From positions 1-38,913 of the forward strand of contig JAISXK010000087.1 of NCBI GenBank assembly GCA_031270585.1: 38,913 nt of DNA. The letters run 5' to 3'. Made by a program: the position numbers and the translations under genes. Position 1 is the first letter of the stretch. Each line of letters opens with the position of its first letter. The notes below the pieces were generated by a model, which did not search any database, was not told where the DNA came from, and was given only the letters and a program-made list of their open reading frames with translations. Positions 16,571 through 24,913 of the stretch are shown piece after piece. The DNA comes from Clostridiales bacterium (GTDB lineage Bacteria > Bacillota > Clostridia > Christensenellales > CAG-138).

Positions 16571-16613
16571 GTAATCCCGCCGTAATCCCGCCATTGTAAA
16601 GTGGCGGGATTAC
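16571..16613 (+). terminator. 12-bp hairpin with duplicated arm after the floA cluster
   Basis: GTAATCCCGCCA (16582-16593) pairs perfectly with TGGCGGGATTAC (16602-16613) across an 8-base loop. The first 11 bases of the left arm are also present immediately upstream (16571-16581), giving an alternative left arm. There is no T-run, so termination is uncertain. Confidence 0.55.
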
Positions 16614-16692
16614 TTGCAGCTTTGAACGAAATCGTATAAACTGCAAGCATGCGATATCGTACAATACAAATCGCGCAAGGGGAAGCGGACTG

Positions 16693-18180
16693 TTGAGAAA
16701 GCTTGAGCGGTTGCTTGATGCAATTTTTTTGGCGCTGCTGGTGGCGCTGTTTAGCTATTGGCTTTTTAGCGGGTTGATTGCGGGCGCGCCCCAAAAACTG
16801 TTGGGCGTTGTGGTGGCCCCCACCACGCAGCTCACGGTTGCGGCCATTGTAATGGCCGCGCTTGTATGCGCGCTTTTCGGCGTGCTGGGCGTATTTATGA
16901 TTGGCGCGGTGTTTAGCAGTTGGAACGGGCAGATCGATATCGCCATCAGCGACGGCCTGGGCCGCAGGAGCCGCAGACTATTCTACCGGCACCCGTGGGC
17001 AAAGCTTATATTGTGCGTGCTTGCGGCGAGGCTATTGGTATATACGGCGGCATATATACTCTACACATCCGCAAACGGTTATCAGGGCGGCCTTTTGGAT
17101 ACGTTGCCGCTCTGGCTCAAGGGGGATGCGCCGCATTACCTGGGCATTGCGGAAAACTGGTATGTGACAGAAGGCGATCCGCGGTTTCATATCGTGTTTT
17201 TCCCGCTGTATCCCATCTGCGTGCGCATATTCAACGGCATGGTGCATCATACGTTTGCTTCGGGCATGGCGCTGTCGCTGCTCTTCACAGTGGCTGCATG
17301 CGTGCTGCTCTATGAGCTTGCCCTGCTGGATATGGATCGCGAGGCCGCCTGGCGGGCCGTAAAATACCTGCTGCTGATGCCGGCCGCGTTTTTGCTGTGC
17401 GCGCCCATGAGCGACGCGTTGTTTTTCATGCTTTCGCTGGCGTGCATGTTGGCCGCGCGCAAAAAACGCTACGCGCTGGCCTGCGCGCTGGGGGGCTTTG
17501 CCGCCTTTACAAGGGTGCTGGGCGTGCTGCTGCTTGCGCCGGTATTGATTGAAATGGGCGGGGATATTGCCCGCGTGAAGCTCGCCGGCGATACTGTAGC
17601 AGGCCGCTTTACGCGGCGCACACTGCCGCTGTTGCTGCTGATACCCGCAGGGCTATTGCTGTATATCTATATCAATTACCGCGTAACGGGCAACGCGTTT
17701 CAGTTCATGGTTTACCAAAGCGAGCACTGGTCGCAAAACATGGGCCTGTTCTTCAATACGGCGGCTTACCAGACAAATAACTTTTTGAATAATATCCATA
17801 TCAACCCCGCCGTCGCCTATGGCCTGTGGCTGCCCAACCTTGTTTTCCTTGTGGGCGCGCCCGCTGTCGTGCTTTTGGGACAGCGGCCAAACCGGCGCAA
17901 ACGCGCGGTGTTTGCGCATAGCCCCGTGGGCGAGCCGTTACGGCAGCCATACGGCATGCGGGCAAGCTATATCGCGTTCTTTCTGGCGTATTATTTAACG
18001 GGCATGGGCACGACATGGCTGCTGTCCGCGCCGCGGTACCTCACGTGTTGCTTTGTGCTGTTGCTTGCGCTTGCAAGCAAAGAGCGCTCCAGGCTTGCAA
18101 ACGCCTTCATCTATATTCTATTGATGACGACGCAGTTCTTATATCTGGCCGCGTATGTGGCGGGCTGGCCGGTGTATTGA
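16693..18180 (+). CDS. PIG-V/ArnT-like membrane mannosyltransferase (GT-C fold)
   Basis: 495 residues with about eleven hydrophobic helices. The first large loop contains WLKGDAPHYLGIAENWY (D145, H148), resembling the WDxxHYxxIA signature of PIG-V-type and related polyprenyl-phosphate-sugar-dependent GT-C glycosyltransferases. FHIVFFPLYPICVR and TRVLGVLLLAPVLIE are also typical of these enzymes. It probably adds a hexose to a surface glycolipid or wall polymer; donor and acceptor cannot be told. The start is TTG 16693 with a GGGG site about 12 bases upstream, as no in-frame ATG is nearby. It stands alone between the floA cluster and the chromate-type transporter. Confidence 0.75.
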   Translation: MRKLERLLDAIFLALLVALFSYWLFSGLIAGAPQKLLGVVVAPTTQLTVAAIVMAALVCALFGVLGVFMIGAVFSSWNGQIDIAISDGLGRRSRRLFYRHPWAKLILCVLAARLLVYTAAYILYTSANGYQGGLLDTLPLWLKGDAPHYLGIAENWYVTEGDPRFHIVFFPLYPICVRIFNGMVHHTFASGMALSLLFTVAACVLLYELALLDMDREAAWRAVKYLLLMPAAFLLCAPMSDALFFMLSLACMLAARKKRYALACALGGFAAFTRVLGVLLLAPVLIEMGGDIARVKLAGDTVAGRFTRRTLPLLLLIPAGLLLYIYINYRVTGNAFQFMVYQSEHWSQNMGLFFNTAAYQTNNFLNNIHINPAVAYGLWLPNLVFLVGAPAVVLLGQRPNRRKRAVFAHSPVGEPLRQPYGMRASYIAFFLAYYLTGMGTTWLLSAPRYLTCCFVLLLALASKERSRLANAFIYILLMTTQFLYLAAYVAGWPVY

Positions 18181-18255
18181 GTAGCGCGCCGCGCAACAAA
18201 CCGCCTTTTGTATAACGGGCTTTGTTGGCGGAACAATTGCGGAAGGTACATGCGG

Positions 18256-18843
18256 ATGAAACTTTACATGAAATTATTCGGCGCGTTTTTTCGCATTGGC
18301 CTCTTTACGTTTGGCGGGGGGTACTCCATGCTGCCCATGCTGCAACGCGAGGTGGTCGATAAGTATGGCTGGGCTACAAATGATGAGCTTTTGGATTGCT
18401 TTTCCATCAGCCAGTGCACGCCGGGCGTCATCGCCGTCAACAGCGCCACTTTGATTGGCTATAAGCAGGCAAAGCTGGCGGGCGCGCTGTTCGCGACTAT
18501 CGGCGTTATCACGCCATCCATCATCATCATTACAATCATAGCCGCAACATTACAGAATTTTATGCATATCGCGGCGGTGGCGCACGCGTTTGCCGGCATA
18601 CGCGTCGCGGTGGCGGCGCTGATTGTATCCGCCGTGATCAAGCTTATTAAAAGCAATGTGCTGCAACAACCCGCCGAAGATGGGAAGCAAGGCCCCGGGC
18701 CTTTTTTTAAGCGCCATTGGTTACGGCTTTTGCTTTTTATTTTGTCGTTTGCCATTGTGGCGTTCTTTTCGGTTTCTCCCATTTTCATCGTGGCGGGCGC
18801 AATCCTTACAGGCATCGCGCTTGTTGGAAAGGCGGCTGCGTGA
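18256..18843 (+). CDS. Chromate-transporter family protein, subunit 1
   Basis: 195 residues, a single CHR domain with about six membrane helices. Motifs are RIGLFTFGGGYSMLPML near the N terminus and CTPGVIAVNSATLIGYK in the middle. Short CHR proteins work as pairs of two unlike halves; the partner follows immediately with a GTGA overlap. Substrate is uncertain: many family members are not proven chromate exporters. Of two close ATGs (18250, 18256) the second has the better distance to GGAAGG. Confidence 0.88.
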   Translation: MKLYMKLFGAFFRIGLFTFGGGYSMLPMLQREVVDKYGWATNDELLDCFSISQCTPGVIAVNSATLIGYKQAKLAGALFATIGVITPSIIIITIIAATLQNFMHIAAVAHAFAGIRVAVAALIVSAVIKLIKSNVLQQPAEDGKQGPGPFFKRHWLRLLLFILSFAIVAFFSVSPIFIVAGAILTGIALVGKAAA

Positions 18844-19388
18844 GGGAATTGCTTTTGATGTGCTGGGAGTTTTTTAAAACAGGCCTTTTCGCCATAGGCG
18901 GCGGCATGGCCACCATACCGTTTTTGGCCGGACTTGCACAAAACTACCCGCAGTGGCTCAGCGTTGCGGATCTATCCGATATGATCGCCATCAGCGAGAG
19001 CACGCCCGGCCCCATAGGGGTAAATCTGGCTACGTATGTGGGATTCCATGTGTTTGGGGTGTGGGGCGGTGTTGCCGCCACCTTATCGCTGGTATTGCCT
19101 TCGTATATCATTCTCATACTCGTTGCGAAGGCGCTTGACAGGTTTATGAAGAACCGCTTTGCCAAGGGCGCGTTTATTACGTTGCGCCCTGCCGTAACGG
19201 GGCTTATCGCAGCCGCAGGTTACCAGGTGTTTCGCATAGCGCTCTTTCGTGAGGGCGCGCTTCTTATGGGCGCGGCGCTGCTGTTTTGCGCGCTGTTGTT
19301 TTTTACGCAATGGAGCAAAACACAAAAGCTGCACCCTGTTGTATGGATAGCTGTCGCGGCTGTTGCCGGCGTGATATTTCAATTTTAA
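18840..19388 (+). CDS. Chromate-transporter family protein, subunit 2
   Basis: 182 residues, the second CHR half, with TGLFAIGGGMATIPFL and ISESTPGPIGVNLATYVG. The GTG start (18840-18842) overlaps the stop of subunit 1 by three bases, and AAAGG lies 7 bases upstream inside the first gene, so translation is coupled. The two proteins probably form one antiparallel transporter. A longer open frame from 18717 overlaps subunit 1 and has no support. Confidence 0.88.
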   Translation: MRELLLMCWEFFKTGLFAIGGGMATIPFLAGLAQNYPQWLSVADLSDMIAISESTPGPIGVNLATYVGFHVFGVWGGVAATLSLVLPSYIILILVAKALDRFMKNRFAKGAFITLRPAVTGLIAAAGYQVFRIALFREGALLMGAALLFCALLFFTQWSKTQKLHPVVWIAVAAVAGVIFQF

Positions 19389-19533
19389 CGGCGCGTATGC
19401 GTTTGGCCGGAAAGCGAAAAAAACGCGCGCATAAAATCAGGCGCGTAATAGCCGTAAAGCGGTTATGATACCGTACCCACTTATAATAACTCTCCCGTTT
19501 GTGCATACTTGCTGCATGACGAAGGAGGGATTT

Positions 19534-20172
19534 ATGCAAAAACTCGTTTATAACGGCAGCATATTGCTGCTGCTGGCGCTGGCCGTGTTTTTTGTTTGCG
19601 AGGCGGCGAGCCCCCGTATATTAAAAGAGCCGGCCGCAACGGCCGCCCGTCCGCCCGCAAACGCGGCATGGCAAGGCGCTGCGTGGCAACCTGCCGCGTG
19701 TCCCGACGAAAACCTTGATGTGCTGCGGCTGCATATCGTGGCCAACAGCGACAGCGCGGAAGACCAGCGCGTCAAACTGCTGGTACGCGATATGCTGCTT
19801 GCGCACTTCGCGCCGGCAAATAGCCTGCGGCAGGCTGAGGAACTGCTGTTAGACGCGGGAGATGATGTGCTTGCGGCAGTCGGCGATGTGCTTTTGCGCG
19901 AGGGCTGCGCCTATGGCGCGCAACTGCGCTTTGGCGTGATGGACTTCCCCGCGCGCGCATACGCGGGCGTTTTGTATCCTGCCGGCGCGTATGAGGCGTT
20001 GCGCGTAGAGCTTGGCGCGGCGGGCGGGCAAAACTGGTGGTGCGTATTGTTCCCGCCGCTTTGCCTGGTGGATATCGCTACGGCGGATCTGCCCGGCACC
20101 GACGAACTGGTGTTTGAAAGCGATATCGCCGCATACTTAAAGCGTCTCAAGGCGGGTCATAAAAAACAATAA
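19534..20172 (+). CDS. spoIIR: Stage II sporulation protein R
   Basis: 212 residues. An N-terminal hydrophobic segment (~9-25) for export is followed by family motifs LRLHIVANSDSAEDQRVKL, RFGVMDFPARAYAGVLYPAG and QNWWCVLFPPLCLVD. SpoIIR is made in the forespore and triggers SpoIIGA to process pro-sigma-E in the mother cell. Its presence marks an endospore-forming lineage. The start ATG 19534 has a very strong GGAGGG ribosome site. A TATAAT lies at 19482-19487, but no good -35 was found; forespore (sigma-F) control is expected from the family, not read from the sequence. The N-terminal linker is Ala/Pro-rich. Confidence 0.93.
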   Translation: MQKLVYNGSILLLLALAVFFVCEAASPRILKEPAATAARPPANAAWQGAAWQPAACPDENLDVLRLHIVANSDSAEDQRVKLLVRDMLLAHFAPANSLRQAEELLLDAGDDVLAAVGDVLLREGCAYGAQLRFGVMDFPARAYAGVLYPAGAYEALRVELGAAGGQNWWCVLFPPLCLVDIATADLPGTDELVFESDIAAYLKRLKAGHKKQ

Positions 20173-20233
20173 GTGCTGTAATACGCGATCATCCGAGGCG
20201 CGAGGCGCTTCTTTGATACAACAAGGGGACACT

Positions 20234-20266
20234 AAAAAGGCCGCCGGCTTTGTGCGCTGCGGCCTT
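20234..20266 (-). terminator. Intrinsic terminator after the DUF1292 gene
   Basis: AAGGCCGC (20237-20244) and GCGGCCTT (20259-20266) form an 8-bp stem with a 14-base loop. On the minus strand a TTTTT run follows the stem. It lies between the convergent spoIIR and DUF1292 genes and may also serve spoIIR. Confidence 0.65.
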
Positions 20267-20291
20267 ATCGGCTGGGCTGGGCTGCGCTGCG

Positions 20292-20663
20292 CTATTCTTC
20301 GTCCAAGCTGTTCAGGCGGCGCCCCACGATATCGGCAAGCGTATCCAGCAGATCGTCGTCGGCAGGCAAAAACTCCTCCGTATCGCCGTTGACCACCACT
20401 TTCATGATATACACGTCCTGCTCGTCGCAGTCGCAGTCTTCATCCTCGTCATCTTCGTCATCTTCGTAATCTTCATCTTCATCTTCATCTTCATCTTCGT
20501 CATCTTCGTAATCTTCATCCTCGTCATCTTCTTCCGGCAAATCCGAAAGATCCATCAGTACGGCATACTCCTGCCCTTCGTGTTCGAAATAATCGATCAC
20601 ATCCAGCTCAAATTCGTTGCCGTCGTCGTCAGAAAATACGACTACATCCCGTTCTTCTTCCAT
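20292..20663 (-). CDS. DUF1292 family protein with an acidic insert
   Basis: 123 residues. The N terminus (VVVFSDDDGNEFELDVIDYFEHEGQEYAVLMDL) and the C-terminal DVYIMKVVVNGDTEEFLPADD match the DUF1292 (YrzB-like) pattern, a small beta-rich family of Firmicutes with no known function. Between them, residues 44-80 are almost only Asp and Glu, with two tyrosines and two cysteines at the end. This insert is encoded by a GA/CT-rich triplet repeat (20424-20534). The gene follows mnmE on the same strand but has its own promoter (20758-20786). Confidence 0.82.
   Translation of the reverse strand: MEEERDVVVFSDDDGNEFELDVIDYFEHEGQEYAVLMDLSDLPEEDDEDEDYEDDEDEDEDEDEDYEDDEDDEDEDCDCDEQDVYIMKVVVNGDTEEFLPADDDLLDTLADIVGRRLNSLDEE
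20424..20534 (-). repeat. Acidic triplet-repeat tract within the DUF1292 gene
   Basis: Tandem GAT/GAA/GAC-type codons encode an Asp/Glu tract in which a ten-residue unit beginning DEDYEDDEDE occurs twice. All units are multiples of three bases, so slippage would change length without breaking the frame. Confidence 0.7.
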
Positions 20664-20757
20664 TTTTATACAGACCTGCCTTCCGTCTATTTTATTGTGT
20701 CATCCGGGGCGTGCGGTTTTGCGCGCCTTTATGCCGCCACGCTGTTTCATTTTTCCT

Positions 20758-20786
20758 ATTGTATCGCATTTTGGCGGTTTTATCAA
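20758..20786 (-). promoter_or_regulatory. Sigma-A-type promoter of the DUF1292 gene
   Basis: Minus-strand TTGATA (20781-20786), a 17-bp spacer and TACAAT (20758-20763), about 95 bp before the start codon. Confidence 0.6.
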
Positions 20787-20879
20787 TTCATACTTCAATA
20801 GAAGGCGCTTTGCGAGAAAATGTGAGGAATTTTGACAAACGGGGAATGAAGCGGTAGACAGTATCAGGCAACAGGCAAG

Positions 20880-22205
20880 TCATTTCCCAACACAAAAACG
20901 CTCGAATATATGATCGATCACGCTTTCATCCACATCGTTGCCGGTGATAGCGCCAAGCGCCGACAGCGCATCGCGCAGATCCGTGCCGACGCAATCGGGA
21001 TCGGTTTGTCCATGCGCGCGCGCGTTTTCTATGGCGCCAAGCGCGTTTTCCAGCGCGCTGATATGCCTTTGGTTCGTGATAAGCGCGTCCTCTACGGGCG
21101 CCGCGTATTCTAAAATGGTTTTTAGCAGCGCGTCAAGCCCCTCGCCGGTTATTGCGCTGACGCATACTACCTTCTCCCCCGCAAGCGCGGGCATATCCGC
21201 AACAAGCCAGGCTGCGGGCATATCCGCCTTTGTACAAAGCACGACGCGCCGCATACCCGCGGTATCCCGCAATAGGGCGCGCCCGTTCTCATCAGGCTTT
21301 GCCGCGCCATCCAATAGCACAAAAACAAGATCCGCGTTTTGCGCGGCGGCCCAGGCGCGCGTTACCCCTTCGCGCTCGGCCTCGTCATCGGTTTGGCGTA
21401 TGCCCGCCGTATCGGTAAACATCACCGGCATGCCGCTTATGGGTATGAGTTCATCGAGCGTATCACGCGTTGTGCCGGGACTTGCCGTCACAATGGCACG
21501 CCGGCGCCCCAGCAGCGCGTTGAGCAGGCTTGATTTGCCTGCGTTTGGCGCGCCCAGCAGCACAACGCGAAACCCGTCCCTCAGTACCCGCGCCCGATAG
21601 CCCTGCTCGATCAGGGCGGATAGCATCCCCGCCGCGCAGGAAAGCCGGCAGCTCAGGTCGGCATATACCTCTTCACCCACCTCGTCGGGGTAATCGATGG
21701 CGGCGTTGATTGCGCCCAGCGTACCTATGACGTGCGCCTCCACGGCACGCACGGCCTCGCTCAGTTTGCCCTGCATCTGCCTGAGCGCCGCGCGGGCCGA
21801 AAGCCGCGCCTGCGCGCCAATCAAATCCATCACGGCCTCCGCCTGGGATAGATCCAGCTTGCCATTAAGGAACGCGCGTTTGGTAAACTCGCCCGGCGCC
21901 GCAGGCTTTGCGCCCAGCGCCAGCAGCGCGTTGTGCACAGCTTGCAGCACGGCAACGCCGCCATGGCAATGCAGTTCAAACATATCCTCCCCGGTGTAAC
22001 TCCCCGGCGCGGGAAAATAGACGACCATGGCGTCATCCAGTCTGTGACCGCCATAAGCAAGGGCCGCGCGCAAAAGCTGCCGCGGCCTGGCCTTACATTC
22101 TATTGCGGTTAACCCGGCCAATACGCCGACGCACCCCGGCCCGCTTACGCGCATAATAGCAATAGCGCCGCCGGCAGGGGTGGCAAGCGCGAATATGGTA
22201 TCCAT
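20880..22205 (-). CDS. mnmE: tRNA uridine-5-carboxymethylaminomethyl modification GTPase MnmE
   Basis: 441 residues, normal length. The N-terminal tetrahydrofolate-binding domain (MDTIFALATPAGGAIAIMRVSG; YTGEDMFELHCHGG) is followed by a helical domain with the inserted G domain: G1 GAPNAGKSS at 218-226, G3 DTAGI, and G4 TKAD at 325-328. The C terminus is FCVGK, the catalytic CxGK of MnmE. With MnmG it installs cmnm5 on wobble U34. The usual neighbours mnmG and rsmG are not next to it here; DUF1292 is. Its ATG overlaps the khpB stop (TGATG), so it is translated with the upstream operon. Confidence 0.96.
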   Translation of the reverse strand: MDTIFALATPAGGAIAIMRVSGPGCVGVLAGLTAIECKARPRQLLRAALAYGGHRLDDAMVVYFPAPGSYTGEDMFELHCHGGVAVLQAVHNALLALGAKPAAPGEFTKRAFLNGKLDLSQAEAVMDLIGAQARLSARAALRQMQGKLSEAVRAVEAHVIGTLGAINAAIDYPDEVGEEVYADLSCRLSCAAGMLSALIEQGYRARVLRDGFRVVLLGAPNAGKSSLLNALLGRRRAIVTASPGTTRDTLDELIPISGMPVMFTDTAGIRQTDDEAEREGVTRAWAAAQNADLVFVLLDGAAKPDENGRALLRDTAGMRRVVLCTKADMPAAWLVADMPALAGEKVVCVSAITGEGLDALLKTILEYAAPVEDALITNQRHISALENALGAIENARAHGQTDPDCVGTDLRDALSALGAITGNDVDESVIDHIFERFCVGK

Positions 22206-23137
22206 CAGCGTTTGGGCAGTATCACCACATGCCGGTTGGGTTCCTCTCCCTCGCTTCGGGTGGTGACATAAGGGTGATCTTGCAGAGAAGCATGCAGCAC
22301 CCTGCGCTCATAAGGGTTCATAGGCTCCAACGATACGGCGCGCCCGCTCGTTTTCACGCGGGAAGCCTGCTGGCGCGCAAGCCTGCGCAGTGTTTCTTCG
22401 CGCTTGCTGCGATACCCTTCCGTATCGATGGTTACCCGGCGATATTTTTCCTGTTTATGGGCATGGTTATAGCAAAGCGATGTGATATACTGCAGCGCGT
22501 CGAGCGTTTCCCCGCGCCTGCCTATCAGCAAGCCTTTTTTTGTGCTGTCGATGCGTAAGCGCAGGCCGTCCTCCGTATCAGCGGCCAACACCGTAGCGTC
22601 TATGCGCATGCGCGTAAGCAAGCCCGCCAAAAACTGCGCCGCTTCGTTATCGTTGGCCGCCTCCAGGCTGTAATCGTATTGTTCTTCCGGCGGCGGTGTG
22701 CATTGCTCACGCCGCTTACTATCGTGGCTGGGGCGGCGGTCATCCTCCCGCAGGCCCGTGCGCTGCCTGTCGCCGCGCTGCGGCCCGTCGCCATGTTGCG
22801 GCCCGTCTCCGCGCTGCAGCCTGTCGCTATGTTGCGGCCCGTCGCCGCGCTGCGGCCTGTCTCTATGTTGTGGCCCGTCGCCGCGCTGCGGCCTGTCGCC
22901 GCGCTGCGGCCTTTCCTGCCGTTTTTCGCTTTCCCGCCCGGCAATAATGGCCTCCACCTCTTCGGGCTCACGCTGCGTCAGGCGCACCATGGCCATTTTC
23001 GCGCCGATGCCAAACAGGCCCTTGCTTTCGTTTTGCAAGGTATGGATGATGACTTCATCGATGGACAGACCCATCTCCTGCAGACCGTGGAATACGGCCT
23101 CGTCTATGGAATGGCCGCTAAATTCTCCGCTTTTCAT
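22205..23137 (-). CDS. khpB: Jag/KhpB RNA-binding protein
   Basis: 310 residues from ATG 23137 (MKSGEFSGHSIDEAV), which has AAAGG about 9 bases upstream. Order of domains: Jag-N (~1-55, with NESKGLFGIGAKMAMVRL), a Gln/Arg/Gly/Asp/Pro repeat linker (78-125), a KH domain with GLLIGRRGETLDALQYITS, and an R3H domain (RRLARQQASRV...MNPYERRVLH). KhpB with KhpA binds RNA and affects cell division and elongation. It sits in the usual place between yidC and mnmE. The start to 23206 is open but unsupported. Confidence 0.95.
   Translation of the reverse strand: MKSGEFSGHSIDEAVFHGLQEMGLSIDEVIIHTLQNESKGLFGIGAKMAMVRLTQREPEEVEAIIAGRESEKRQERPQRGDRPQRGDGPQHRDRPQRGDGPQHSDRLQRGDGPQHGDGPQRGDRQRTGLREDDRRPSHDSKRREQCTPPPEEQYDYSLEAANDNEAAQFLAGLLTRMRIDATVLAADTEDGLRLRIDSTKKGLLIGRRGETLDALQYITSLCYNHAHKQEKYRRVTIDTEGYRSKREETLRRLARQQASRVKTSGRAVSLEPMNPYERRVLHASLQDHPYVTTRSEGEEPNRHVVILPKR
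22763..22906 (-). repeat. Eight 18-bp tandem repeats in the khpB linker
   Basis: The linker is built from eight hexapeptides of the form Q-[R/H]-G-D-[G/R]-P, 144 bp in total, mostly alternating QR and QH units. Because each unit is 18 bp, unit gain or loss preserves the reading frame. Confidence 0.85.
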
Positions 23138-23227
23138 AACCGCCAGCCTTTCTTGGCCTACGCCATTATGCCCTCGTGCCACCGCCGCAGGCCACCGCCG
23201 CGGCACAGTACCGTATCGTTGGCGCGG

Positions 23228-24187
23228 TCAGGATACCGGCGCCATACGCTCTTCTTTTTCTTTGTCTTTTTTAAATTTTTTATTCAACGCCAGATTTGTC
23301 AACGTGGAAACTACGTTGCTGATGGTCCAATACACGGCAAACGCGGCGTTATTCGTCAGGCAGAACATAAAGGATACAATCGGCATCATCCACATCATCA
23401 TTTTACCGGTGCCGGCGCCGGGCGAACCGGTGTCGGCCTTGGGCTGGTTCTTTTGCGTCAGCCAGCTGGAAAAGAGCATCGTGACGCCCGACAATACGGG
23501 CAACACAAACCAGCCGTTGCTATATCCGGCGTATTGCTGTGTGATGGGCGCAACCAGCCTGTTGTATTCGACAATGGACGCGGCGGGTATATTCTTCACA
23601 TCTTCCACAAAGAGCCCAAGCCGTGTAAACACCTCCGCAGCTGCGGGGTTTTCCTGAAAATAAATGAGATTTTTTAAATTGGGTATGGCTAAAAAACTCT
23701 CCGCCGCCATAACGACGGGCTTCATGCCGTTATCGGGCTGCCAGATGTTTGTAACCCACAGGAAGCGGAATTCGCCGAAAAGTTCCGACGAGCCGGTTTC
23801 GGCAAGCTCCACCAAAAGGCGCACCATATGCTCGTAGCCCCATGTGCGGAAGGCGTTGAAGAAGAATATGAAAACCGGCATGGTAAGCAAAAGCGGCAGG
23901 CACCCGCCAAGCATGCTTACGCCGCGCTCTTTCATCAGCTTGGACTGCGCCTGTTGCAGCTTTTGCGGGTTGTTGGCGTATTTTTTTTGCAGCTTTTGCA
24001 AATCGGGCTGTATCTCCTGCATCTTCAAGCTGGATTTGCGCGATTTGATATCGCCAAATATCGTGATACCGCGCATTGCCACCGTAAAAATGATGATGGT
24101 CAATACAATGCTGCCGCTCGTTACGTTTTCCGTCAGCCAGCGCAGGCCCAGAAACACCCATCTTACAAGTACAAAACTATCCGTCAC
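23228..24187 (-). CDS. yidC: Membrane protein insertase YidC
   Basis: 319 residues, a Gram-positive-type YidC/OxaA. The core shows helices and the cytoplasmic hairpin: MRGITIFGDIKSRKSSLKMQ, EIQPDLQKLQKKYANNPQKLQQ, then LGGCLPLLLTMPVFIFFFNAFR, and C-terminal WMMPIVSFMFCLTNNAAFAVYW and a basic tail for ribosome contact. An insertion of ~70 residues (~150-215) lies between helices 2 and 3. No lipoprotein signal is present, as in clostridial forms. The GTG start at 24185-24187 has GGGGAGGA 8 bases upstream. It belongs to the rpmH-rnpA-yidD-yidC-khpB-mnmE cluster. Confidence 0.96.
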   Translation of the reverse strand: MTDSFVLVRWVFLGLRWLTENVTSGSIVLTIIIFTVAMRGITIFGDIKSRKSSLKMQEIQPDLQKLQKKYANNPQKLQQAQSKLMKERGVSMLGGCLPLLLTMPVFIFFFNAFRTWGYEHMVRLLVELAETGSSELFGEFRFLWVTNIWQPDNGMKPVVMAAESFLAIPNLKNLIYFQENPAAAEVFTRLGLFVEDVKNIPAASIVEYNRLVAPITQQYAGYSNGWFVLPVLSGVTMLFSSWLTQKNQPKADTGSPGAGTGKMMMWMMPIVSFMFCLTNNAAFAVYWTISNVVSTLTNLALNKKFKKDKEKEERMAPVS

Positions 24188-24261
24188 GTGAACTTATCCT
24201 CCCCGCCGAAACCGCGTTCAGCCTGTCGTTGTTTTTTATAGGGCCGCAACCCCGGCGCCGC

Positions 24262-24471
24262 CTATGGCACCGGGTCATATCCGCCCCTGGAAAACGGGTT
24301 GCAACGCAAAATACGCCATATCGCCAGTATGGCGCCATAAAGCGCGCCATGGCGCTCTATCGCTTCATAGGCATAGCTTGAGCACGTGGGTATGTACCTG
24401 CAATGGTATCCCAGCGCGGGCGATACCTCACGCATGTAAAAGCATATACAGGCCAGCATGAATTTTTTCAT
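24262..24471 (-). CDS. yidD: Membrane protein insertion efficiency factor YidD
   Basis: 69 residues, typical length. The pattern CFYMREVSPALGYHCRYIP, TCSSYAYEAIERHG and LRCNPFSRGGYDPVP is diagnostic. The start ATG (24469-24471) overlaps the rnpA stop by four bases (ATGA), a standard arrangement. YidD assists YidC-dependent insertion. Confidence 0.95.
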   Translation of the reverse strand: MKKFMLACICFYMREVSPALGYHCRYIPTCSSYAYEAIERHGALYGAILAIWRILRCNPFSRGGYDPVP

Positions 24472-24869
24472 TTCGCGCGCGGCTCCCCGGGCCAGTTCAT
24501 CAGTAAATCCGCCTTTGCAATCATTTTTTGCACGTTGAAACAAATTCTTGTGTAAGATTCCTCCAGCACAGCCGGGCGTGCGATCAATATCAGATTGTGG
24601 TTGGGGCGTATACGCTCCAGCAACGGCGAAAACGCCGCGCGCAACCTTCGCTTCGCCCTGTTGCGCTTTACACTGTTGCCCACTTTTTTGGATGCCGCAA
24701 ACCCTATGCGCACGCCGTTATGCGGCGCCGCCGCCCCGTTTTTGGATGGGCGCTGTCTTCTGTGATTGCGCGCATATATCAATGTGCACGAACTACAGCC
24801 CACCGATTTGCCCACCCGATAGGTAAATTGAAAGTCTCTGTTCTTTTTTAGAGAATAACAGCGTTTCAA
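24468..24869 (-). CDS. rnpA: Ribonuclease P protein component
   Basis: 133 residues. It begins MKRCYSLKKNRDFQ and carries the RNR signature NSVKRNRAKRRLR (66-77) of RNase P protein, which binds the 5' leader of precursor tRNA. The segment ~35-52 (HRRQRPSKNGAAAPHNG) is a longer loop than usual. The start is TTG at 24867-24869 without a clear ribosome site; the family start pattern leaves little doubt. It follows rpmH by 44 bp. Confidence 0.95.
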   Translation of the reverse strand: MKRCYSLKKNRDFQFTYRVGKSVGCSSCTLIYARNHRRQRPSKNGAAAPHNGVRIGFAASKKVGNSVKRNRAKRRLRAAFSPLLERIRPNHNLILIARPAVLEESYTRICFNVQKMIAKADLLMNWPGEPRAK

Positions 24870-24913
24870 TTATAAATAAAAGCGCGGCGATAACGCCGCA
24901 CAAGCGCCCAAAC

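Noticed and set aside
18717..18839. Longer start for the second chromate-transporter subunit
   Set aside because: It would overlap the first subunit by 120 bp; the GTG at 18840 has a proper ribosome site and coupling.
22763..22906. CRISPR-like array
   Set aside because: Repeats are contiguous 18-bp coding units without spacers.
22679..23677. Long plus-strand open frames opposite khpB and yidC
   Set aside because: They are low-complexity mirrors of the khpB repeat and cross two well-supported genes.
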